This document shows positions 52,001 through 58,178 of a stretch of DNA of 64,000 nt, piece after piece (position 1 is the first letter of the stretch; each line of letters opens with the position of its first letter). This DNA is from Sphaerisporangium rufum (lineage in GTDB: Bacteria > Actinomycetota > Actinomycetes > Streptosporangiales > Streptosporangiaceae), in the NCBI RefSeq assembly GCF_016863395.1, contig NZ_BOOU01000059.1:62001-126000 (forward strand), written 5' to 3'. The position numbers and the translations under genes are program-made. Under the pieces are notes generated by a model. The model was given only the letters and a program-made list of their open reading frames with translations. It was not told where the DNA came from and ran no database searches.

Positions 52001-52052
52001 AGGCGGCCAGGACGGTCGCGCGCAGGCGTTCGGTGCCAAAGATGTCAGTCAA
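49017..52052 (-). CDS. Sacsin-like GHKL ATPase (Hsp90-type N-terminal domain), actinobacterial core protein
   Basis: 1011 residues. The N-terminal 250 contain a GHKL/Hsp90-like ATPase with ELAQNAADAALRAG (N-box), GVEGLATLRVSAK and SIGRFGVGFAAVV (G-box). The remaining 750 residues are Leu/Ala-rich helical sequence with no named domain. Annotators usually call it molecular chaperone Hsp90-like or sacsin N-terminal ATPase-like. The start is TTG: a TGA lies just upstream in frame and the homologous N-terminus (TDIFGTERLRATVLAAW) begins here. It follows the DUF3027 gene by 120 bases on the same strand. Confidence 0.88.
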   Translation of the reverse strand: MTDIFGTERLRATVLAAWTASPARFREDANAEEDFALGGYRDRLIVELAQNAADAALRAGVPGRLRLTLADGVLTAANTGAPLDQGGVEGLATLRVSAKRDEAGSIGRFGVGFAAVVTVTDEPLVASRATGAVRWSRAETTALVAAEPALAGRLAERGGHVPLLRLPFAAGAVPVPDGFDTVVRLPLRDKTAEQAVRQMLDEAGPALPLAMPALAAIEIEVDGRTRTLTAAGWRVLEEAGTFTAEQVAELFADRPTEERARPRWLVRWAVPEEGHGRLPRDVAPVVHGPTPSDEPLDLPALLIATFPLATDRRHVAAGPLTDFLVERAAETYVRLLGELPRTPRLLDLVPGLMGKGELDAAIRRAVLRRLPGTPLLPALSPPADAVPGPAAGGAFLVAGRQAAAVAGTAEFLALVAPMVPGVLAAGWASRHPALAALGVRRVELADVIDMLSGEAVEDRTPAWWRSLYEVLPADDPEALGALPVPLADGRLVRGARGTLLLADGSGLDPAALGPLGLRVVHPEAAHPLLLRLGAAEATPRGVLADPLTRATVAESLDSADPEPVAQAVLALVDAAGLAPGEAPWLSALALRGADGELYPAGELLLGDGSLARLIDQDVPFGVAAPDLVERYGSRVLSATGVLDGFAVVNDEDVLLDPDECDHELDAEDEWLEHVLDVLPAGDVPPVAREFTAVRDLEYVADWPAALALLTRPPLRAALQPLRALVDGQVVEAPSYTSWWLSRHPVLASRRPTSLRLPGGDPLLYGLYGDAPAGLDEGALAMMGVRTTLADLLAAHGGPDELLELLADPSLEVDRAQLRSLWIALAAVEPARVAPPAAVRAVLAGEIVVADADDGHVTGGNGGPPLAGLAAAGGPVVVEAPDLLPLVAARPLVLAPFDLAEALSELLDLPVAGEEVAGEVTSAGQERPVPAEVRSLLPAAPAAYVHHAELRVDGVPVAWRFFEGAVHASGVDGLARGLAWATGQWGDRLAVAALLRDPAAVPLLLAEADLNG

Positions 52053-52172
52053 CGGTCATGTCCCAGTGGCAGAAGTGGACCGGCCGCGCCCCCACGGCCG
52101 GAGATCGGCCCTACGGTACGCCGGAAACCGCCCGGCCGGGCCGGCCGGCGGACGTGCGCTGGGCCGAGCGGA

Positions 52173-52988
52173 TCAGGCGTGGCCGAGCGGCTCGGCGCCG
52201 TTGTCGTCGACCGAGCCGGGCTCGGGAGCGGTCTCCTCCACGGCCGTGTCGTAGTCGTGGTCGTCCAGGATCGGCGTCGCCGGCTCGGCGCCCGGGGCCT
52301 GCACCACCGCCGCCTCGGAGTGCGCGCCGCACCCGTGGTCGGCGGCGACGACCTTGCCGTCGTCCGGGGCGAACTCGTTGGCGCAGACCCCGAAGCCCAG
52401 GCGCAGCGACCCGGCCAGCGGCCAGTAGAAGCCGCAGGTGGAGCACTGCGCGGGTGCGGCGTGCGCGATCGGGGTGTGCGGGCCGGAGTCGCCGGCGTGC
52501 CAGCGGTGCACCGCCCGGTCGCGGCCGATCGCCGACAGCACCCGGGCGCGGCCCAGGCCGTACTCGAAGAGCATCTGCCGGTCGTTCTCGTCCTCGGTCT
52601 CGGTGAAGCCGGGGGCGAGCCGGTCGTCGTCGTCGGAGGTGGGCAGCAGGTCGCCCACGCCGAGGTCGCCGGGGCGCAGCCGCTCGCTCCACGGCACCCA
52701 GGCGGGCGGCAGCAGCGCGTCGGACCCGGGCAGCAGCACCGTCTCGCTCACCGTGACGTTACGGGCCCGGGAGGCGCGCGCCACGGTGACGGCCCAGCGC
52801 CAGCCGCGGTAGGCGCGGTCCAGGCACCCGAAGTAATGCGTCACGACCCGCTCGGCCTCGGCTTCGAAGCCGAGATGCTCGCCCACCTCGCCAGGGCGGG
52901 CGATGGCCTCGGCGGCGGCCCTGGCCGGCTCCACGGCGGCCGCGCAGGCCTGGTCGACGGCAAAGGTGCGGGAACGAGTGCGACTCAC
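52173..52988 (-). CDS. DUF3027 protein with zinc-type cysteines
   Basis: 271 residues. The start RTFAVDQACAAAVEPARAAAEAIARPGEVGEHLGFEAEAERVVTHYFGCLDRAYRGWRWAVTVARASRARNVTVSETVLLPG is characteristic of DUF3027. The C-terminal part holds CSTCGFYWPLAGSLRLGFGVCANEFAPDDGKVVAADHGCGAHSE, a probable zinc site. The start is GTG, with GAGAAT 6 bases upstream as a weak leaderless -10. The family is found across actinobacteria beside a sacsin-like ATPase and an MFS gene; function unknown. Confidence 0.9.
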   Translation of the reverse strand: MSRTRSRTFAVDQACAAAVEPARAAAEAIARPGEVGEHLGFEAEAERVVTHYFGCLDRAYRGWRWAVTVARASRARNVTVSETVLLPGSDALLPPAWVPWSERLRPGDLGVGDLLPTSDDDDRLAPGFTETEDENDRQMLFEYGLGRARVLSAIGRDRAVHRWHAGDSGPHTPIAHAAPAQCSTCGFYWPLAGSLRLGFGVCANEFAPDDGKVVAADHGCGAHSEAAVVQAPGAEPATPILDDHDYDTAVEETAPEPGSVDDNGAEPLGHA

Positions 52989-53219
52989 ATGCCAATTCTC
53001 ACCCATGCCAGGACCGGACATCACGCGTACCCGTCGGGTAAGACTGGAAATCCATGCCACGCCCGCCGCCCGGCGGCCCGGCGCGGCGGATCCGGCGGCC
53101 CGGCCGGACCCCCGCGACCCGCGGCGGCGCGTCGCGAGTGGCAGGTGGGTCGCAGATGGAAGGGGCAGGGTGGCGCAGGTGAGGCAGGTCGGGCACGCGG
53201 GCGTCCCCGGCGCGCGCCC

Positions 53220-54881
53220 GTGAGGCCCGGCGGCGGGGATCGGGTGCGGGAGGCGCTGGCCCGGGCGGGCGCGGCGGCGGCGGGCGCCGGCCGCGGTGCC
53301 GCGCGCGCCGGGCGGGCGGCGGCCCGCGCCACGGCGGGCGCGGGCCGGGGCACCGCCGGCGGCGTGGCGCGCGCCGGGCGCGGCGTGCGGCACGCCACCC
53401 GCAGGCTCACCCACGCCCAGGGCGCCGGCCGCACCGGGCTGGGCCGGCTGATCGAGCTCACCGCCGCGCACAGCGCCGGCGACGCGCTGGTCACCGTCTG
53501 CCTGGCCGGCACGCTGCTCTTCGGCCTGCCGGTCGACCAGGCGCGCGGGCAGGTGGCGCTCTACCTGCTGATCACGACGGTGCCGTTCAGCGTGCTCGCC
53601 CCGTTCGTCGGGCCGGCGCTGGACCGGTTCCGCTCCGGCCGCCGCTACGTCATGGCCGGCACGCTGTTCGCCCGCGGCCTGCTGTGCTGGGCGCTGGCGG
53701 CGGCGGTCGTCCCGGCGGACGCGGTGACGCTGTTCCCGGCCGCGCTGGCGGTGCTGGTGCTGTCCAAGGCCTACAACGTCTCCCGGGCCGCGACGATGCC
53801 GAGCGTGCTGCCCGCCGACATCACACTGGTGGCGGCCAACGCCCGGGTGGCGCTGTTCGCACTGGTGTCGGCCGCCCTGGTGGCCCCGGTGGCGGCCGGG
53901 CTGGCCGTCTGGCTCGGCGCCGAGTGGGTGCTGCGCGGCACCACCGCCGTCTTCATCGCGGCCGGGGTGGCCGCCGTCCGGCTGCCGCGCCACGTGGACG
54001 CGCCGGACCTGGACCTCGAAGCCGACGATCTGTACCTCGCGGGCGCCGCCACCGGGGATCCCGCGGGTGCCGAGGCCGGGGCGGCCGCCGGGGAGCCGCG
54101 GCCGGGCCGGTCACGGGCACCCCGCCGGTGGCGGACGCTGCTCAGCGTCGGGCCGGTGGTCGGCGAGGCCGTCCGGGCGAACGCCGCCGTCCGGGTGCTG
54201 TCGGGGTTCCTGGTGTTCTTCCTGCTGTTCCTGGTGCGGGAGGGACACCTGCCCGGGCGCGGCCTGCCGCACGAGGCGGTGCTGGCGATGCTCGCCGCGG
54301 CCGCCGGGACGGGCGGCCTGGCCGGCGCGGCGGTGGCGTCCTGGGTGCGCGGCCACTCCCCCCAGCTGATCGTGCTGCTGGCGCTCGGCCTCACCACGCT
54401 GACGGCGGCGGCCGGCGCGGTGTTCTTCTCGCTGTGGACCGCCCTCGCCCTCGCGCTGGTCGCCGGGCTGGCCCTGGAGGTGGGCAAGCTGGCGCTGGAC
54501 GCGATCGTGCAGCGCGAGATCGGCGAGGAGGTGCGTTCCTCCACCTTCGGCGTGGTGGAGGCGCTGCTTCAGGTCGCCTGGGTCGCGGGCGGGCTCGCCG
54601 GGCTGGCGCTGTCGCTGGTGCCCGGCCGGTCGGCCGGGCCGGCCGGGCTCTGGGTGATGACCGCGGCGCTGGCGGCCGCGCTGGCCTGGCTGGGTCTCGC
54701 CCGCCACCGGCGCTCGCGCGCCCTGGCCGAGCGCGTCCGCCGGGAACGGGAGGCGCCGCGCGGCGGGCCCGTCCCGCCTGACTCGGAGACTCCGCGCGCC
54801 CCCGGACCGCCGGACGCGGCGCTCCCGCCGGGACCGGCCGGCCCGGCGGGGACGCGGCCGCTGACCGACCCGCACGGCTGA
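53220..54881 (+). CDS. MFS-type membrane transporter of the DUF3027 locus
   Basis: About 553 residues. An Ala/Arg-rich basic leader (VREALARAGAAAAGAGRGAARAGRAAARATAGAG and so on) precedes twelve helices starting LGRLIELTAAHSAGDALVTVCLAGTLLFGLPVDQARGQVALYLLITTVPFSVLAPFVGPALDRFRSGRRYVMAG. Later parts include SGFLVFFLLFLVREGHLPGRGLPHEAVL and VEALLQVAWVAGGLAGLALSLVP. The start is uncertain: GTG 53220 or GTG 53244, neither with a good ribosome site. The Pro-rich tail is variable. It is divergent from DUF3027, the standard arrangement in actinobacteria; the substrate is unknown. Confidence 0.85.
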   Translation: MRPGGGDRVREALARAGAAAAGAGRGAARAGRAAARATAGAGRGTAGGVARAGRGVRHATRRLTHAQGAGRTGLGRLIELTAAHSAGDALVTVCLAGTLLFGLPVDQARGQVALYLLITTVPFSVLAPFVGPALDRFRSGRRYVMAGTLFARGLLCWALAAAVVPADAVTLFPAALAVLVLSKAYNVSRAATMPSVLPADITLVAANARVALFALVSAALVAPVAAGLAVWLGAEWVLRGTTAVFIAAGVAAVRLPRHVDAPDLDLEADDLYLAGAATGDPAGAEAGAAAGEPRPGRSRAPRRWRTLLSVGPVVGEAVRANAAVRVLSGFLVFFLLFLVREGHLPGRGLPHEAVLAMLAAAAGTGGLAGAAVASWVRGHSPQLIVLLALGLTTLTAAAGAVFFSLWTALALALVAGLALEVGKLALDAIVQREIGEEVRSSTFGVVEALLQVAWVAGGLAGLALSLVPGRSAGPAGLWVMTAALAAALAWLGLARHRRSRALAERVRREREAPRGGPVPPDSETPRAPGPPDAALPPGPAGPAGTRPLTDPHG

Positions 54882-54903
54882 CGCCGCCCGGACCGGCCGC
54901 GGA

Positions 54904-55302
54904 TCAGGCGTCGAGGTCGTCGGCGACCGCGCGCAGCACGGTGGCGATCTTCTTGGCGTGCGCGGGCTCGGGGTGCTTGCCGCGCTGGTAGTAATTGGAC
55001 ACGTCGTCGAGGAGCTTGATCAGGTCTTCGACGATGACCACGAGCTCGTCGGGCTTCTTGCGCTTGCCCTTGATCTTCGGCGCCTTGCCCAGCACCGGTG
55101 GTTGCTCCAGCACGCGGACGGAGAGCGCCTGCTGGCCACGGCGGCCCTCGGCCACGCCGAACTCGACCTTCTGGCCCGGCTTCAGCACTTCGACGCTCTT
55201 GGGAACCGCTGAGGAATGGACGAAGACCTCGCCGCCGTCGTCGCGGGTGAGGAAGCCGAAGCCCTTGTCAGCGTCGTACCACTTGACCTTGCCAGTGGGC
55301 AC
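54904..55302 (-). CDS. Cold-shock domain protein with C-terminal extension
   Basis: 132 residues. The N-terminal cold-shock domain MPTGKVKWYDADKGFGFLTRDDGGEVFVHSSAVPKSVEVLKPGQKVEFGVAEGRRGQQALSVRV carries RNP1 (KGFGFL) and RNP2 (VFVHSSA). A Lys-rich stretch (KAPKIKGKRKKPDEL) leads to a helical C-terminal part (VVIVEDLIKLLDDVSNYYQRGKHPEPAHAKKIATVLRAVADDLDA). The start is GTG with GAGG about 8 bases upstream. This long actinobacterial type binds RNA or single-stranded DNA; the extension may bind a partner. Confidence 0.93.
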   Translation of the reverse strand: MPTGKVKWYDADKGFGFLTRDDGGEVFVHSSAVPKSVEVLKPGQKVEFGVAEGRRGQQALSVRVLEQPPVLGKAPKIKGKRKKPDELVVIVEDLIKLLDDVSNYYQRGKHPEPAHAKKIATVLRAVADDLDA

Positions 55303-55366
55303 AGGGGTGACCTCGTTCAGACCGTCATGAATGGTGAATGGATAAAGGTTATGCCCCCGCGGAGCG

Positions 55367-55999
55367 CTACATGACCGTCGAAACGGCCCCGATTTCCGCG
55401 AGCCGCCACACCTTGAACCAGGCCGCGAACCCCGTCAGATCCGGCAGCACGACATCGGCGCCGTAGTCGCGCAGCGCCTGCTCGGTGAAGGGGCCGGTGG
55501 CCACCGAGACGCTCACCGCGCGCCCGGCCCGCGCCGCCTCGATGTCGCCCACGTGGTCGCCGACGTAGACCGCGGCGCCGAAGCCGGCGATGGCCGTGCC
55601 CTTGGCCGCGCCGAACACCGACCCCACCACCTCGTCCACCTCCAGTCCGAGGAAGTCCAGCGTCTGGCGGGCGGTGGCGGGATGCTTGCCGGTGACCACG
55701 ATGACCCGCCCGCCGTACCGCCGGACCTCGGCCAGCGCCTCGGCGGCGCCGGCCATGAGCGTCGTCATCGGCACGGCGATGCGCGGGCTGAGGGAGCGGT
55801 AGAGGGCGGCGGCGGCCGGGATGTCCTCGGGCGGCAGCCAGCAGGTCAGCTCCTGCTCCAGCGGCGGCCCGAGCCGGCCGACCACCACGGCGCTGTCGAT
55901 CGCCACGCCGAGGCGCCGCGACAGCTCGTCATAGGTCGCGGCGATTCCCGCCCGGGTGTCCGCGAGCGTGAGATCAAGATCGAATCCTACCGAATGCAC
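55367..55999 (-). CDS. HAD-superfamily phosphatase (phosphoglycolate phosphatase-like)
   Basis: 210 residues with motif I FDLDLTLADT (Asp7, Asp9), motif II VIVVTGK, a Lys in VFGAAKGTA and motif IV YVGDHVGDIEAARAG, plus a helical cap between residues 20 and 85. The start is GTG, with CATGCT 6 bases upstream as a weak leaderless -10. The substrate is unknown; relatives dephosphorylate small sugar or glycolate phosphates. It follows the cold-shock locus in a conserved order. Confidence 0.9.
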   Translation of the reverse strand: MHSVGFDLDLTLADTRAGIAATYDELSRRLGVAIDSAVVVGRLGPPLEQELTCWLPPEDIPAAAALYRSLSPRIAVPMTTLMAGAAEALAEVRRYGGRVIVVTGKHPATARQTLDFLGLEVDEVVGSVFGAAKGTAIAGFGAAVYVGDHVGDIEAARAGRAVSVSVATGPFTEQALRDYGADVVLPDLTGFAAWFKVWRLAEIGAVSTVM

Positions 56000-56322
56000 C
56001 CTAGAAGCATGCCAAACTCAACGCCACCGTGCGCGCACTCAGCGGTTATGAGAACCTTGGCGGGCAGGAAGGACTTGCTCATCGCCGGCCCCCGGCGTGG
56101 TCGCCGCGGCCCGCCGAGCAGCGGGCTCGCGGCGGCGCGGTCCCCGGCCGGCCCGACCCCCCTAAAGCCCACCCGTCCAGCCCCGGCAAGCCCCATCGAA
56201 CCCCATCGAGGCCCGGCGAGCGCCGCGGTGGCCCGAGCGACCGGAGCGGTCCCCGGCGGCCGCGACGTCCCGTCCGGCGCCCTCCGGCACCATGAAGTCG
56301 CGGCGGAGGTAATCAGGGACCC
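56000..56322. other. Gap upstream of TetR; possible 31-residue frame
   Basis: On the minus strand, 55987-56082 encodes a 31-residue frame (MSKSFLPAKVLITAECAHGG..., ending GMLLGCIR) with less GC-biased codons than the surroundings; its stop overlaps the HAD start. It has no ribosome site, so it is only a candidate. The rest (56090-56300) is GC-rich with short CCCATCGA repeats and no gene. Confidence 0.3.
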
Positions 56323-56967
56323 ATGAGCAGATCGACGCGCGAACGGATCGTCGCCGAGTCCCTCCGGCTGTTCGCCGAGCGGGGCTACGCCGCCACCTCG
56401 GTCGCCGAGATCGAGGCCGCCGCCGGGCTCTCCCCCGGCGCCGGTGGCCTCTACCGGCATTTCCGGTCGAAGTACGAGGTGCTGGCCGCCGCGACGCACG
56501 AGCACGCGGCCCGCACCCGCACCCAGATCACCGAAGGGCTGGCCGAGGCGAGCACTGTCGCCACCACGGTCCCGCTGGAGGAGCGGCTGGCGCTCATGTG
56601 CCGTATCGGGCTCGCCAAGGCTCGGGAGGAGAGCGAGCTGATGCGCGTGTTCTTCCGCGACCTCAGCCAGTTCCCCGAGCTGGTCGCCATCGTGCGCGAC
56701 GGCCTGCTGCAGCCGATGTTCGACGCGATCACGACCTGGTTCCGGGCCCAACCCGAGTACGCCGGCGCCGACGTGGACTGGCCGGCGGTGGGCGCGGTGC
56801 TCGGCGGCGCGGTGGTGCATTACCGCCTGTTCCAGGACACCGTGGGCGAGCCGCCGGGACGGGCGGAGCGCGAGCGGTTCGTCGCCTCCTGGGTGCGGCT
56901 GTCGCTCGGGCTGCTCAGCGCGCCGAGCCCGGCGTCCGGCGCCGCGGTGGCGGAGGTGGCGGGCTGA
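56323..56967 (+). CDS. TetR/AcrR family transcriptional regulator
   Basis: 214 residues. The TetR HTH is RERIVAESLRLFAERGYAATSVAEIEAAAGLSPGAGGLYRHFRSKYEVLAAA (about residues 6-57). The C-terminal domain (ESELMRVFFRDLSQFPELVAIVRDGLLQPMFDAITTWFRAQPEYAG, then AVLGGAVVHYRLFQDTVGEPPG) is the TetR ligand/dimer part. Its 3' end overlaps the convergent HAAS-like membrane gene by 53 bases. No operator or obvious target gene is adjacent. Confidence 0.9.
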   Translation: MSRSTRERIVAESLRLFAERGYAATSVAEIEAAAGLSPGAGGLYRHFRSKYEVLAAATHEHAARTRTQITEGLAEASTVATTVPLEERLALMCRIGLAKAREESELMRVFFRDLSQFPELVAIVRDGLLQPMFDAITTWFRAQPEYAGADVDWPAVGAVLGGAVVHYRLFQDTVGEPPGRAERERFVASWVRLSLGLLSAPSPASGAAVAEVAG

Positions 56968-58015
56968 CCAGCCGGTAGCCCAGCCACAGCACCCCGGCCA
57001 CCGTGCCCAGCACGAACATGGTGCCGCTGACGTCGAAGTACGCGTTGGCGAACGCCGTCAGGCCGGTGCCGGGCGCGTCCGGCGCCCGCACCACGCCGAG
57101 CGCGGCGCCGCCGGCCGCGTAGGCCACCACCGGCGCGAGGACGGCGCTCACCCGCCCGGCGTACGACCAGCCGCCGCACGACAGCACGACGACCGAGGCG
57201 AGGGCCCAGACGAGCAGCGGCACCGGGAAGATCGCGACGTACGGCAGCGGGAACGGGATCAGCGCGGCGGCCAGCGCCAGCAGGGCCAGGCCGAGCATCT
57301 CGCGACGCCGGCCGCGCAGCACCCGCGCGAGGTCGTGGCCGGCCGCGACGGGCGGGACGCGCCATGGCCGACCGGCGGGTCCGCCGGCCGGGGCACTTCG
57401 CCCGCCCGGCCCGCCGGCCCCCGGACGTCCGGCCCCGGCGCCCGGCCGGGCCGCGCCGGCACCCGGGTCACCGGCCCCGGGGGCGGGCCCGCCGGTGCCG
57501 GGCCGGACGGGCGGGCCCGCCGCGGTGGGCGGGTCGTCGCCGGTGATCGCGGGCATCACCTCGGTGGCCGAGTCGCCGAACTCGTCCGGCGGCGCGGGGC
57601 CGGCGCTCCGCCACGCCCGGTTCCCGCCCGCGGAGGCCCGCGGCCCGGCCCCCGGCAAGGGCCCGGCGGGACGCGGCCGGACCCCGGACGGCGGGGACGC
57701 GGCGGGGCGCCGGGTGACCGGTCCGAAGGGCGTGCGCGGCGGCGTCCGCACGCCGGGCGCCGGGACGGGCCGGCCCTCCTCCGCCAGCCGCCGCAGCTCG
57801 CGGCGCAGCAGCTCCGCCGGGTCGCCGAACCGGGCGATCACCTTGCGGACCTTCACCGGGTCGTCGCTGCCCCGCCGCTCCTGCTCGATGCGGGCGCGCA
57901 GCCGCCGCACGAAGTCGAGGCGCTGCTCGGGGCGCAGCACGCCGTGGGCGGCGTCCGCCACCTTGCTGACGTACTCCAGGACGAGCTGGTCGGCGCGCTC
58001 GATCACTCTCGCCAT
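56915..58015 (-). CDS. HAAS-like domain membrane protein
   Basis: 366 residues. The N-terminal helical domain (ADQLVLEYVSKVADAAHGVLRPEQRLDFVRRLRARIEQERRGSDDPVKVRKVIARFGDPAELLRRELRRL) is like HAAS/permease-associated regulatory domains. A Pro/Gly/Ala-rich linker of about 150 residues follows, then four or five membrane helices (MLGLALLALAAALIPFPLPYVAIFPVPLLVWALASVVVL and further). ATG 58015 has no ribosome site nearby; a GTG 12 codons upstream is an alternative. It overlaps the convergent TetR gene by 53 bases. Function unknown. Confidence 0.8.
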   Translation of the reverse strand: MARVIERADQLVLEYVSKVADAAHGVLRPEQRLDFVRRLRARIEQERRGSDDPVKVRKVIARFGDPAELLRRELRRLAEEGRPVPAPGVRTPPRTPFGPVTRRPAASPPSGVRPRPAGPLPGAGPRASAGGNRAWRSAGPAPPDEFGDSATEVMPAITGDDPPTAAGPPVRPGTGGPAPGAGDPGAGAARPGAGAGRPGAGGPGGRSAPAGGPAGRPWRVPPVAAGHDLARVLRGRRREMLGLALLALAAALIPFPLPYVAIFPVPLLVWALASVVVLSCGGWSYAGRVSAVLAPVVAYAAGGAALGVVRAPDAPGTGLTAFANAYFDVSGTMFVLGTVAGVLWLGYRLVSPPPPPPRRRTPGSAR

Positions 58016-58178
58016 ACTGCCCGAGGCCGCCGCCGCACGCCTCCTTTCCACCGAACGGGCATCCGGCCGCGCGATCGATCGCCTGCCGGGCCAGGGCGTG
58101 GCGGCTCTTACGATGGACGGGACGGCTCCGCGCGGCGGGGCCGGGTGGCGAGGGCGACAGGGGGCCGGGCGGCAGACC

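Noticed and set aside
48921-54881. Plus-strand open frame of nearly 2000 codons
   Set aside because: Only its last part (from about 53220) is the MFS gene. The rest lies opposite the sacsin-like and DUF3027 genes and is His/Arg/Gly-rich shadow translation of GC-rich DNA.
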